Positions 50,756-61,668 of a stretch of 64,000 nt of DNA are shown in pieces (the stretch's first letter is position 1; the number at the start of each line of letters is the position of its first letter). The notes below the pieces were generated by a model. The model was not told where the DNA came from. It saw only the letters and a list, made by a program, of their open reading frames with translations, and ran no database searches. The DNA is taken from contig NZ_WWCU01000021.1 in the NCBI RefSeq assembly GCF_009857595.1, positions 50,159 to 114,158 on the forward strand, given 5' to 3'. The translations under genes were made by a program, and so were the position numbers. The stretch is from Pseudoduganella aquatica. Its GTDB lineage: Bacteria > Pseudomonadota > Gammaproteobacteria > Burkholderiales > Burkholderiaceae_D.

Positions 50756-51844
50756 CTACGGCAAGGGCTTCGCCGGTTCCGCCTCCAGCGCCTTCCCGAT
50801 CACAATGGCGAAGCCGACAAACATCAAGCTCAGGTTGCGCAGCTCGGCCACGGCGGCAAACAGCACGAACAGCGGCAGGTTGACGGCCGCCGCCAGCAGC
50901 ATGTGCTGGCGCACTTCCCTGGGACTGGCGCGCCAGCCGCGCGCAAACACCGTGGCGATCAGCAGCAGCGTCGGCACGAAGGCCTGGCGCGGTCCCATGA
51001 TGCCGTAGGTCAGCTCCATCTGGCTGTAGGTGCGCAGGGACAGGTAGGCCGCCAGGTTGTCGCCCAGGTGGAGTTCCACCGGGGCGCCGCCGGCGCCCGC
51101 GTAATGCAGCTTGACGGCGGCGTTCACCAGCCCGGACACCAGCAGCGCCGCCGCCGCAATGGCCAGCGCCTTCCGGCGCGGGTAGGCGGCCAGCAGCAGC
51201 GGCAGCAGCGTGATGATGTAGAAGAAGAACGACTCCTTGTTCAGCGTAGCGGGCGCCAGTATGGCGAAGAACCAGGCGATGCGGCGGCGCGACACCAGCA
51301 GATAGGCCAGGCTGAAGAACAGCAGTTCGGCCGTGTCGTAGAAGTAGCCGCCTATGGTTTGCAGATAGGGAAAGCCCAGCGACAGCACGGCGGGCGCGAT
51401 CAGGGCCGCCAGCCTGCCCACGCCCGCGTCCAGCGCGATGCAGTGGAGCAGGAGCACGCTGCCCAGCAGCGACAGGAAGGACAGGTAGTACACCACCACG
51501 TAGCGGAAGCCGAGCGCCGGGTTGGCGGCGGCGCTGGTCTTGGTGTAGACCTTGGCGGGGTTGAGTTTTTCCGCCACGCGCGCCTGGATGCGCTCCGGCA
51601 CCAGCCGCGCGGCGCCGTTGGCCAGCATGGGCAGCAGCTGGCGGTAGACGAAGGGGCGGTCCGCGCTGGCGTCCAGCATGGCTTCCAGCGAGAAGCGCGC
51701 GGTGTTGTCGCGCATGCCCCATTTGCCGATATAGCCGGAAAAGCTGGCCGCCGCCACCATCCAGAAAAATGCGAAGTGCAGCAGCAGCGACAAACAGCTG
51801 GACCAGGCCAGCTTTTGCCAGGTCAGTTTCAAGGTGGACAGCAT
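50756..51844 (-). CDS. Multi-pass inner-membrane protein, unknown function
   Basis: 362 residues from the ATG at 51844, which has GGGAG upstream; a longer start at 51883 lacks one. It has about nine or ten hydrophobic helices, with an extracytoplasmic loop between the first two (MRDNTARFSLEAMLDASADR, then PFVYRQLLPMLANG). The layout recalls membrane glycosyltransferase-like or polysaccharide-export proteins, such as EpsG-type, but I see no catalytic DxD. Stands alone between convergent and co-directional neighbours. Confidence 0.7.
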   Translation of the reverse strand: MLSTLKLTWQKLAWSSCLSLLLHFAFFWMVAAASFSGYIGKWGMRDNTARFSLEAMLDASADRPFVYRQLLPMLANGAARLVPERIQARVAEKLNPAKVYTKTSAAANPALGFRYVVVYYLSFLSLLGSVLLLHCIALDAGVGRLAALIAPAVLSLGFPYLQTIGGYFYDTAELLFFSLAYLLVSRRRIAWFFAILAPATLNKESFFFYIITLLPLLLAAYPRRKALAIAAAALLVSGLVNAAVKLHYAGAGGAPVELHLGDNLAAYLSLRTYSQMELTYGIMGPRQAFVPTLLLIATVFARGWRASPREVRQHMLLAAAVNLPLFVLFAAVAELRNLSLMFVGFAIVIGKALEAEPAKPLP

Positions 51845-51934
51845 GGCGGACTCCCGGCGGGGACGGTCCGGCCAATATTCCACGCCGCCCCTCGGGCGGA
51901 CTACGAATGCGTCAACAGTGCTGCAGATTGCGCT

Positions 51935-53554
51935 TTATTGCACACCGAGGGCGGACAGCAGCTTGACGATGTCGGCGCGGTGGAACTGCTGCCGCATGCG
52001 GTAGGGCTCTGCGCACGGCACGGCCAGCGTGCCGCCGTCCTTCAGGCCCAGCACCAACTGGTGCCGTGCGGTGCAGGCGGCCGCCATGGTGTCGCCGGTG
52101 GCTGGGTGGCCGAATACGGGCAGGCCTTCTATCGCGGTGACGTAGGCATCCGTATGGAAGGTCTTGCAGGCTTTCATGCCGTCCAGTATCACCCCGTCCG
52201 AGGTTTCGGTGGTGCCGCTGCGGCCGCCGCAGTCGTCGTTCATCAGCTTGACGAAGGCGCGCAGCACCATGGCGTCGCGCACGGCCTGCGACGGGGGCTG
52301 CGGCGTGGCCAGGCCGGTGCCGGCGAACATGGCTTGCCATTGCTGCTCCATGGGGCCGTCCGCGCCCAGCAGGCGCGACAGCCAGCGCGGCTGGCAGGAC
52401 GGGGTGGCCGCGCCGCCGCATTCCAGCGCTTGCGCAAAGTCCGGCTGCGCGCCTTGGCGGAGGCTGCGGTAGAAGGCGTTGATGCGCGCCATCGGCGCTT
52501 CGCCGCCCTGGCGCGCCGCCAGCGCGTAGACGTAGGCGGGCAGGCCGCATTTGTATTCCAGCCGGGTTACGCCGATCTGGCGCGGCGTGAGCTGGCGCCA
52601 GCTTTTGGTGTCGCTGTACAGGATGCAGGTGGCCAGGGCTTCATCCAGTTCTTCGGCTGCCTGCGCGGGCGTGAGCCAGCCGTTGTGCAGGGAGGCCATC
52701 CAGCGCAGGAACTCGCCGCCGCCTTCGTGGATCAGGCGCGCGTCCGGGTAGCTGTCGACCGCGTCGCGCAGCTGGAAGCGGTGGCTGAATTCGTGGGCCA
52801 CCAGCAGCGTGGCCTTGGCCTGCACGCCGGGGGAGGGATCGGCCGGCCAGTTGTACAGGGCCAGCCGCAGCACGTCGCTGGCGTCGCCGCCTACGTAGGG
52901 CGTGCCGGGCGCGGCCACGAAGGCCGCCGCCACAACGGGGCGCCGGAAGACGGCGTCCGGCATGGCGCGGCGCAGATAGGCCACTGTGCCGTCGGCGACG
53001 GTCCTGATGTTGGCCACGGTAGCCGGGGACAGGCGCGGGTCGAAATAGCTGGGCGTTTCACCGTCCTGCTGCGGCAGCGGGGCGGCCAGCAGCAGGGCGG
53101 GCGTGTCCGGACCCGCTTCCGCCGGGGCGGTGCCGCTGTAGGCGCGGCCGTTGGCGGCGATGCCGGGCGCGGCGAAACGGTAGCTGACCTTGCCGCAGCC
53201 GTCGCCCACCGCGTAGTTGGACATGTGGGTGTACACGCCCTGGCCCATGGGAAAGGCGGCCGAATAGCCTGTTTGGCGGATGGCGGCGGGGACGCGGAAG
53301 CGCAGCACCGGGCAGACCTCGCCGCTGCGGGCAAGCTGGTTGGCGTCCGCCGTGCCGCACTGGTCCAGCGCTTGCCAGCTTGCCCGTGTTGCGCGGCCGT
53401 CGTCGCCGTTCTTGTCGAAGGGCAGCGCCCGGCAGGCGGCGGGCAGCGTGTAGCTGACCTCGAGCGCATCATTGGAGAGTAGTTTTACCTGTACATCAAC
53501 CTCGGCGCGCACCGCAGGCGCCAGCAGGAACAGCGCAATACACAAAAGCCGCAT
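51935..53554 (-). CDS. Probable secreted gluzincin metallopeptidase
   Basis: 539 residues with a signal peptide (LLCIALFLLAPAVRA|EV). The N-terminal half (20-230) is beta-rich, resembling the M1/M61 domain. The core has HEFSH (254-258), then exactly 18 residues, then Glu277 in LIHEGGGEFLRW: the HExxH-(18)-E zinc motif of gluzincins. A helical C-terminal domain with several cysteines follows (CGLPAYVYALAARQGG, CGGAATPSC, DDCGGRSGT), probably disulfide-bonded in the periplasm. An uncharacterised family to me; M1/M61-like by motif only. Confidence 0.7.
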   Translation of the reverse strand: MRLLCIALFLLAPAVRAEVDVQVKLLSNDALEVSYTLPAACRALPFDKNGDDGRATRASWQALDQCGTADANQLARSGEVCPVLRFRVPAAIRQTGYSAAFPMGQGVYTHMSNYAVGDGCGKVSYRFAAPGIAANGRAYSGTAPAEAGPDTPALLLAAPLPQQDGETPSYFDPRLSPATVANIRTVADGTVAYLRRAMPDAVFRRPVVAAAFVAAPGTPYVGGDASDVLRLALYNWPADPSPGVQAKATLLVAHEFSHRFQLRDAVDSYPDARLIHEGGGEFLRWMASLHNGWLTPAQAAEELDEALATCILYSDTKSWRQLTPRQIGVTRLEYKCGLPAYVYALAARQGGEAPMARINAFYRSLRQGAQPDFAQALECGGAATPSCQPRWLSRLLGADGPMEQQWQAMFAGTGLATPQPPSQAVRDAMVLRAFVKLMNDDCGGRSGTTETSDGVILDGMKACKTFHTDAYVTAIEGLPVFGHPATGDTMAAACTARHQLVLGLKDGGTLAVPCAEPYRMRQQFHRADIVKLLSALGVQ

Positions 53555-53608
53555 GTAGGGTCCGGAAAGAAATAATCGTAGGCCTGCAAGATATCATATA
53601 AGCAATAA

Positions 53609-54916
53609 TTATTCACGCCAGAAACGGTCGAACAGCGGCTTGACGCTGATGCCGTGCACTGCGATGGAAAGCATGATGACCACCAGCGTGATGTCGATCA
53701 GGTTCCTGGCCAGCCCTTGCGGCAGGCCGTGGTTGATGGCGTACATCAGGTAATACACCGAGCCTATGCCGCGCACGCCGAACCACGCGCTGATGCCGCG
53801 CACCCGGCCGCGCGCGCTGGAGCGCCACAGGCCCAGGTAGACGCTTAGCGGCCGCGCCACTACAAACAGGAACAGCGCCGTGCTCCACGCGCGCCAGTCC
53901 CAGGCCTGCGCCGTCACGGCGCCGCCCAGCAGCAGCACCAGCGTCAGCTCGGACAGGCGCTCCAGGTGCTCCTTGAAGATCAGCGACTCGCCGCTGACGG
54001 TCAGTGTCGTCTCGGCCGCGCCTTCGGCGGCAGATGGCGGTCCCGCATGCGCGGTGCTGGCAGGCGGCGCCTTGAGCAGGCCGTGCCTGTCCTTGGGCGC
54101 CCCGGCCAGTATCAGCTCGGTCTGACGCAGCGCCACGCCTGCGAAGAACACGGCCAGGAAACCCCAGGCGTGCAGCCACGTGGTGGCGCCGTATACCACC
54201 GCGATCAGGCCCAGGCCCACCAGGTCGTCCAGCACCTCGTGCCGGGGATCTTTGCCGCGCAGCGCCCAGCCCAGGCGGGCCAGCGCCGCGCCGCCCGCAA
54301 TGCCGATCAGCACCGCGCCCGCCGTGCCCCACAGCACGTCCAGCAGCGCCCAGCGCCAGCCAGAGTCGCCCAGGTCGTGCAGGCCCAGCAGGCCCAGGCC
54401 CAGCATCACAAAAGGGAAGGCGCTGCCGTCGTTCATGCCGGCCTCGCAGGTGAGGGCGAAACGCAGCTGGTCCTTGTCGCCGGCGTGGCGCACCTGCACG
54501 TCGGTGGCCAGCACCGGGTCGGTGGGGGCCAGGATGGCGCCCAGCAGCACCGCCGCGCCCAGCGGCAGGCCCAGCACCAGCGTGCCGAAGGCCGCCATCA
54601 GGCCGACCGAGATGCTCATGGACAGCCACGCCAGCCGCAGCGACGGCGCCCAGCGCGCCAGCGAAAACGGCACCGGCATCTTCACCCCCGCCGAGAACAG
54701 CGAGACCAGCACGGCCAGCTCGGTCAGCACTTCCAGCATGCCCGCCTGGGCGTAGGGGTCGACCGCGAACACGCCGAGAAACGCCGGCCCCAGCGCCAAC
54801 CCGACGCCGAGATAGACGATGGCCGACGTTACCGGCAGGCGCGACAGCGTGGTGGCCGCCAGGCCGCGCGCCAGCATCAGGCAGCCGATCAGGATAAACC
54901 AGAGAGTGGTACTCAT
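53609..54916 (-). CDS. Cation:proton antiporter, CPA1 type
   Basis: 435 residues from the ATG at 54916; longer frames add a non-conserved basic leader. Twelve or so membrane helices. Family motifs: ILAPTDPVLATDVQV and the ion-binding CEAGMNDGSAFPFV, with a later WFGVRGIGSVYYL typical of NhaP-like antiporters. A hydrophilic insert about residues 300-335 lies in a cytoplasmic loop. It exchanges Na+ or K+ for H+ and helps in alkaline pH or salt. It is divergent from the urease operon, across a 191-bp gap holding the sigma-54 promoter. Urease makes ammonia and raises pH, a possible reason for adjacency. Confidence 0.9.
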   Translation of the reverse strand: MSTTLWFILIGCLMLARGLAATTLSRLPVTSAIVYLGVGLALGPAFLGVFAVDPYAQAGMLEVLTELAVLVSLFSAGVKMPVPFSLARWAPSLRLAWLSMSISVGLMAAFGTLVLGLPLGAAVLLGAILAPTDPVLATDVQVRHAGDKDQLRFALTCEAGMNDGSAFPFVMLGLGLLGLHDLGDSGWRWALLDVLWGTAGAVLIGIAGGAALARLGWALRGKDPRHEVLDDLVGLGLIAVVYGATTWLHAWGFLAVFFAGVALRQTELILAGAPKDRHGLLKAPPASTAHAGPPSAAEGAAETTLTVSGESLIFKEHLERLSELTLVLLLGGAVTAQAWDWRAWSTALFLFVVARPLSVYLGLWRSSARGRVRGISAWFGVRGIGSVYYLMYAINHGLPQGLARNLIDITLVVIMLSIAVHGISVKPLFDRFWRE

Positions 54917-54975
54917 GCTTGAGCAATATACGCGGTGCCTGCCTGCAATGGCGCGGCGTTGGGCTTCATGCCATT

Positions 54976-55011
54976 TGCGCCATTTTGGTGCATTTGTACA
55001 GTAATGGTGCG
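54976..55011 (+). promoter_or_regulatory. NtrC-type enhancer sites upstream of urease
   Basis: TGCGCCATTTTGGTGCA (54976-54992) differs at one base from the palindromic NtrC consensus TGCACCA-N3-TGGTGCA. A weaker second site, TG-AC...TGGTGC (54995-55011), begins three bases later. They lie about 60 and 40 bp upstream of the -24 element, a normal place for an enhancer of a sigma-54 promoter. Confidence 0.7.
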
Positions 55012-55050
55012 GCTGGCGCAGCGCTTGGCGGGGGAATAGCACGCTGGTGC

Positions 55051-55065
55051 TGGCACGCTACTTGC
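55051..55065 (+). promoter_or_regulatory. Sigma-54 promoter of the urease operon
   Basis: TGGCACG (55051-55057), four bases, TTGC (55062-55065): a perfect -24/-12 consensus, with ten bases between GG and GC. Transcription should start near 55076, before the ureD start chosen at 55108. Confidence 0.88.
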
Positions 55066-55107
55066 GTAATGCATGTCCAGTACAACACGAGACACGACAA
55101 GCGCTAC

Positions 55108-56037
55108 ATGCCCGACACCGCCGACCACGCAAACGCGCTTTATAGCGCTAACAGCCAGCCCCCAGGCTCCCGCCTGCCGGGGACGGGCGGCGCTGCGCCG
55201 GAGCAGGGCCATGCGCCGTGGCATGCCAGCCTGTCGCTGCGCTTCGCGGACGACCAGGGCACCACGCGCTTGGTCGAACGCCGCCACAGCGGGCCGCTGC
55301 GCGTGCAGAAGGCGCTGTATCCGGAAGGGGGCGCGGTGTGCCACGCCATCGTCGTGCATCCGCCGGGCGGCGTGGTGGGTGGCGACCAGCTGGCGCTCAG
55401 CGCTGACGTGGGCGAGGGCGCGCGCGCCTTCCTCACCACACCCGGCGCGGCCAAGTGGTACAAGGCCAACGGCAAGGTGTCGCGCCAGAACGTGCGCCTG
55501 CAGGCCGGCGCCGGCGCCAGCATCGAGTGGATGCCGCAGGAGACCATCTTCTTCGACGACGCCCACGTGGAGCTGGACCAGGACATTACGCTGGCGGCGG
55601 ACGCCAGCTTCATCGGCTGCGAAATCCTCTGCATGGGCCGGCGCGCTTCCGGCGAATCCTTCCGCAGCGGCCGCGTGGTGCAGCGCACCCGCATCCGCCA
55701 TGGCGCCAGGCTGTTGTGGTGGGAGCAGGGCGCGCTGACGCCGGACGGCGTGGCCAGCCCGCTCGGCATGGACCGCTACAGCGTTTGCGCCACCCTGCTG
55801 GCCGTGGGCGCGCCGCTGCCCGCCGCCGTGCTGGCGCAGCTGCGCAGCGACGGCGCCGAAGCGGTCGCCGTCTCCGGGGCCGCCTTTGGCGCAACCCAGA
55901 TGAAAGGCCTGCTGTGCGTGCGCCATCTCGGCCACGACAGCGAGGCTGCACGCGAAATCATGCTGGCCGCGTGGCGCACGCTGCGGCCGCACCTGCTGGG
56001 CCGCGCGGCCTTCGATCCGCGCAGCTGGCGCACTTAG
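55108..56037 (+). CDS. ureD: Urease accessory protein UreD
   Basis: 309 residues. Typical UreD (UreH) pattern: ASLSLRFADDQGTTRLVERR, HSGPLRVQKALYPEGGAVCH, IVVHPPGGVVGGDQL, PGAAKWYKA, and the metal-tunnel region IEWMPQETIFFDDA. It scaffolds UreF and UreG on apo-urease and passes nickel to the active site. The start at 55108 is chosen because earlier in-frame codons (55069 and upstream) lie before the expected sigma-54 transcript start. First gene of the operon; ureA starts seven bases after its stop. Confidence 0.93.
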   Translation: MPDTADHANALYSANSQPPGSRLPGTGGAAPEQGHAPWHASLSLRFADDQGTTRLVERRHSGPLRVQKALYPEGGAVCHAIVVHPPGGVVGGDQLALSADVGEGARAFLTTPGAAKWYKANGKVSRQNVRLQAGAGASIEWMPQETIFFDDAHVELDQDITLAADASFIGCEILCMGRRASGESFRSGRVVQRTRIRHGARLLWWEQGALTPDGVASPLGMDRYSVCATLLAVGAPLPAAVLAQLRSDGAEAVAVSGAAFGATQMKGLLCVRHLGHDSEAAREIMLAAWRTLRPHLLGRAAFDPRSWRT

Positions 56038-56044
56038 GAAAATC

Positions 56045-56347
56045 ATGGACCTGACCCCACGCGAAAAAGACAAGCTGCTGATCTTCACCGCCGCCCTGCT
56101 GGCCGAGCGCCGCCGCGCGCGCGGCCTGAAACTGAATTATCCGGAGGCCGTGGCGCTGATCTCCGCCGCCATCATGGAAGGCGCGCGCGACGGCCGCACC
56201 GTGGCCGAACTCATGTCCGAAGGCGCCACCATCCTGACGCGCGCCGACGTCATGGAAGGCGTGCCCGAAATGATCCCCGACATCCAGGTTGAAGCCACCT
56301 TTCCGGACGGTTCCAAGCTGGTCACCGTACACCACCCCATACCCTGA
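56045..56347 (+). CDS. ureA: Urease gamma subunit
   Basis: 100 residues, standard length: starts MDLTPREKDKLLIFTAALLA and contains LNYPEAVALISAAIMEGARDG and VPEMIPDIQVEATFPDG. Forms the UreABC trimer of trimers with the separate beta and alpha chains. AGGAAA precedes the ATG. Confidence 0.97.
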   Translation: MDLTPREKDKLLIFTAALLAERRRARGLKLNYPEAVALISAAIMEGARDGRTVAELMSEGATILTRADVMEGVPEMIPDIQVEATFPDGSKLVTVHHPIP

Positions 56348-56365
56348 TCCCTGAAGGAGCACATC

Positions 56366-56692
56366 ATGATCCCTGGTGAATTCATGCTCGAAGAAGGCGA
56401 GATCGGCCTTAACCAAGGCCGCGAAACCGTCACCGTCGTTGTCGCCAACCGTGGCGATCGGCCCATCCAGGTCGGCTCGCATTTCCACTTTTTCGAGGTC
56501 AATCCCGCGCTGGCGTTCGAGCGCTGGAAAGCCTACGGCATGCGGCTGAACATCGCCGCCGGCACCGCAGTGCGTTTTGAACCGGGCCAGACCCGCACCA
56601 TTGAACTGGTGAAGCTGGCCGGTGACCGCGTGGTGCACGGCTTCAACGGCGCCGTCAACGGCAAGCTGTCCGACACTCCGCCCAAGGCCTGA
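56366..56692 (+). CDS. ureB: Urease beta subunit
   Basis: 108 residues: PGEFMLEEGEIGLNQGRETV, VANRGDRPIQVGSHFHFFEV, LNIAAGTAVRFEPGQTRTIE. All are family hallmarks, including the His-rich GSHFHFFE. Structural partner of UreA and UreC. AAGGAG lies eight bases before the ATG. Confidence 0.97.
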   Translation: MIPGEFMLEEGEIGLNQGRETVTVVVANRGDRPIQVGSHFHFFEVNPALAFERWKAYGMRLNIAAGTAVRFEPGQTRTIELVKLAGDRVVHGFNGAVNGKLSDTPPKA

Positions 56693-56694
56693 CG

Positions 56695-58395
<1,701 letters not shown>

Positions 58396-58407
58396 CGAGG
58401 TTAACCC

Positions 58408-58932
58408 ATGCTTACCCTGCACACCAAGATTGCCGCAGCCGATGCTGGCGGCGTGACGGCGCAGCTTGTGCTGCCTTACGAGCTGCGTGAAAAGTGCCGC
58501 CTGCGCGCGGTGCTCAGCACCGGCGAGGAAGCGGCCGTGTTCACCGTGCGCGGCACCGTGCTGCGCGACGGCGACCTGCTGACCGGCGAGGACCGCAGCC
58601 AAGTTGTAAAAGTGGTGGCCGCGCGCGAGCCAACCTACAAGGTGACGTGCGCGGACGCCCACACGCTGCTGCGCTGCGCCTTCCACCTGGGGAACCGCCA
58701 TACGCAGGCGCAAGTGGGCGACGGCTTCCTGCGCATCCGCGCGGACGCCGTGCTGAAGGACATGCTGGCCGGGCTGGGCGCGAACGTGGTGGCGGAAGAC
58801 GCGCCCTTCGAGCCTGAGTCGGGGGCTTACGGCGGCGGCCATGGCCACAGCCACGACGGCCACGGCGCTCATCCGCTGGCGCCCATCCCGCTGCGCCAGA
58901 AAATCCACCGCCCCGGAGACAGCGCGCGATGA
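58408..58932 (+). CDS. ureE: Urease accessory protein UreE (nickel chaperone)
   Basis: 174 residues. A peptide-binding N-terminal domain (LTLHTKIAAAD, LPYELREKCRLRA) and a metal-binding C-terminal domain (HLGNRHTQAQV, with the conserved His), then a short His-rich tail GGGHGHSHDGHGAH that binds extra nickel. Delivers Ni2+ to UreG. The stop overlaps the ureF start (ATGATG). Confidence 0.95.
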   Translation: MLTLHTKIAAADAGGVTAQLVLPYELREKCRLRAVLSTGEEAAVFTVRGTVLRDGDLLTGEDRSQVVKVVAAREPTYKVTCADAHTLLRCAFHLGNRHTQAQVGDGFLRIRADAVLKDMLAGLGANVVAEDAPFEPESGAYGGGHGHSHDGHGAHPLAPIPLRQKIHRPGDSAR

Positions 58933-59612
58933 TGCACGCCACGGCCCTGCTGCATCTGCTGCAATTCGCCAGCCCCGCGCTGCCGATAGGGGCGTACAGC
59001 TATTCGCAGGGCCTGGAGGCGGCGCTTGAAGCGGGCACGGTGCGCAACGCGGACACCGCGCGCGCCTGGATCGCGCGCCAGCTGCGCGAGGTGATGGCGC
59101 AGTGGGAGGCGCCGGTGTGCTGGCGTTTGATGCGCGCCTTCCAGCAGCGCGACGCGCAGGCCGTGGCGTTGTGGAGCGAGCGTTTCCTGGCCTCGCGCGA
59201 CACCGCCGAATTCCGCGCCGAGACGCTGCAAATGGGTTTTTCACTGTCGCGCCTGACGGCCGAACTGGGCATCGCCGACGCCGCCGTCATCGCCATGCTG
59301 CCGGCGGAAAGCGAGCTGGCGCTGCCGGTCGCCTACGCCTGCGCCGTCGCCGCGCTCGATATCCCGCACGCCGAGGCGCTGCTGGCCATGCTGTTCGCAT
59401 GGGCCGAGAACCAGGTGCTGGTGTGCGTGAAATCCGTGCCGCTGGGGCAGGTGGCGGGGCAGCGCATGCTGCTGTCGCTGCGGCCCGAGCTGGAGGCGGC
59501 CGCGCTGCACGCGCAGCGGCTGGCCGAAGAAGACCTGAGCAACTGGGCGCCTGGCCTGTCGCTGCTGTCGATGCGGCACGAGGTCCAGTACAGCCGCTTA
59601 TACCGATCATAA
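58929..59612 (+). CDS. ureF: Urease accessory protein UreF
   Basis: 227 residues, all-helical. Family motifs: LLQFASPALPIGAYSYSQGLE, GTVRNADTARAWI and the C-terminal SLLSMRHEVQYSRLYRS. It sits on UreD-urease and gates UreG GTP hydrolysis. Coupled to ureE by a four-base overlap. The second codon is also ATG. Confidence 0.96.
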   Translation: MMHATALLHLLQFASPALPIGAYSYSQGLEAALEAGTVRNADTARAWIARQLREVMAQWEAPVCWRLMRAFQQRDAQAVALWSERFLASRDTAEFRAETLQMGFSLSRLTAELGIADAAVIAMLPAESELALPVAYACAVAALDIPHAEALLAMLFAWAENQVLVCVKSVPLGQVAGQRMLLSLRPELEAAALHAQRLAEEDLSNWAPGLSLLSMRHEVQYSRLYRS

Positions 59613-59624
59613 AAAGGAAGCATC

Positions 59625-60277
<653 letters not shown>

Positions 60278-60281
<4 letters not shown>

Positions 60282-60871
60282 CATTACGACTGAATTCCCG
60301 CGAAGCGCTGCTGGCGCTGCTGGCCGCCGGCCTGTGCCTGCCGGCGCTGGCCCATCCCGAGGCGTCGCACGGCGCCGCGCACGCCGCTGCCCAGGCGGGC
60401 TGGGCGGACGCCTTCCAGGAAGGCTTCCTGCATCCCTTCACCGGCTTCGACCATCTGCTGGCCATGCTGTCGGTGGGCATCTGGAGCGCGCGCCAGCCGC
60501 AGGGCAAGGCGCTGCCGCTGGTCTTCCTGGCGGCCATGCTGCTGGGGGCGCTGAGCGGTGTGGCGGGCGTCACCATACCGGGGCTGGAAACCGGCATCGC
60601 GGCCACGGTGGTGCTGGCGGGCGTGCTGATCGCCATGGCCACGCGCTTGCCGCTGGCGGCCGGCGCGGCGCTGATCGCTGCCTTCGCCATCCTGCACGGC
60701 AATGCGCATGGCCATGAACTGCCGCTGGCGGGCAGCGCCTTCGGTTTCCTGGCCGCGAGCGGCGTGCTGATGCTGGTGGGACGCTGGTTCGGCCGGGCGG
60801 CCGAGCTGGGCATGGTGCGCATCACCGGCGCGGGCATCGCCGCCACCGGTGTTCTTTTAATGGCAGCTTAG
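60278..60871 (+). CDS. ureJ: HupE/UreJ-type nickel transporter
   Basis: 197 residues. A signal-like first segment ends AHPEAS; then about six membrane helices, with the family motif HPFTGFDHLLAMLSVGIWS and the second metal-site HGNAHGHELP. Supplies nickel across the inner membrane for urease. Translationally coupled to ureG by ATGA. The stop overlaps the convergent acyltransferase stop by four bases (TTAG). Confidence 0.9.
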
Positions 60872-61479
60872 TTCGGCTTGCGCTCGGACAGCACGATGGG
60901 CGCCGCGTTTTCCGGATGCAGGCCCTGGTGGCCTGCGTAGGCGGCGCGGATGGCGGCCATGTCGGCCTCCTGGTCGCCGGTCAGCACCAGGTGGTTGACC
61001 AGGCCCAGCGTCTTGTTCGGGTAGTCGATATACACCAGGCATAGCGGCACATTGGCCGCCAGCGCCAGGTGGTAGAAGCCGCTTTTCCAGCTATCGCGGT
61101 AGCCGCGCGTCGCTTCCGGGGTAATGCCCACCCAGTACCAGTCGGCCGCGTTCATGCGCTCGGCCTGGCGCTGTATCATGCCGGTCTTGGCGCTGCGGTC
61201 CACCGGCTCGCCGCCCATGGCGCGGAACCACTTGCCCAGCAGCGGAATCTTGAACAGCGAGTCCTTGGCAAGCCAGCGGAACGGCAGGTCCAGCGTCCAC
61301 TTGCCGAAGATGCCGACCATGAAATCCCAGTTCGAGGTATGCGGGTACACCACCGCAATACCGCGCGGGCCGGGTAGCGGACGGTACAGTATGCGCCAGC
61401 CGAACGCCATCAACATGCGCAGCGCAATACGCTGGCCCAGCTTGGGCAGGTCTGCCGGTTTTAGTTGATCTTTGTTCAT
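60868..61479 (-). CDS. Lysophospholipid acyltransferase (PlsC-like)
   Basis: 203 residues. Acyltransferase motif I HTSNWD (HX4D), motif II-type VDRSAKTG, then PEATRGYRDSWKSGFYHLAL (motif III) and VPLCLVYIDYPNKTLG. It moves an acyl chain from CoA or ACP to a lysolipid or a related acceptor; the short length and soluble-looking start resemble the YihG/lysophospholipid-type. The start is the ATG at 61479, before which longer in-frame readings have no support. Convergent with the urease operon. Confidence 0.88.
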   Translation of the reverse strand: MNKDQLKPADLPKLGQRIALRMLMAFGWRILYRPLPGPRGIAVVYPHTSNWDFMVGIFGKWTLDLPFRWLAKDSLFKIPLLGKWFRAMGGEPVDRSAKTGMIQRQAERMNAADWYWVGITPEATRGYRDSWKSGFYHLALAANVPLCLVYIDYPNKTLGLVNHLVLTGDQEADMAAIRAAYAGHQGLHPENAAPIVLSERKPN

Positions 61480-61668
61480 GGTTGGTCTGCTTGCCTGTCG
61501 GAAAAAGTGCGCCGGTATTCTATCCGGGTGGCCCGGCTGCGGCAAGCGCGGCCCGCGCCGCTGCACGCCAGACGCACTGAAAACAACGCTCAGCAATATC
61601 GCCTCTGGTACAGTCTTCATTGCCGTTTTGTCATTGTTGCAGCTCAGACCGGCACCGGAGACTAATAA

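Noticed and set aside
54919..55107. Longer UreD starting at 54919 or 55069
   Set aside because: Those codons lie upstream of the predicted sigma-54 transcript start and encode no conserved UreD sequence.
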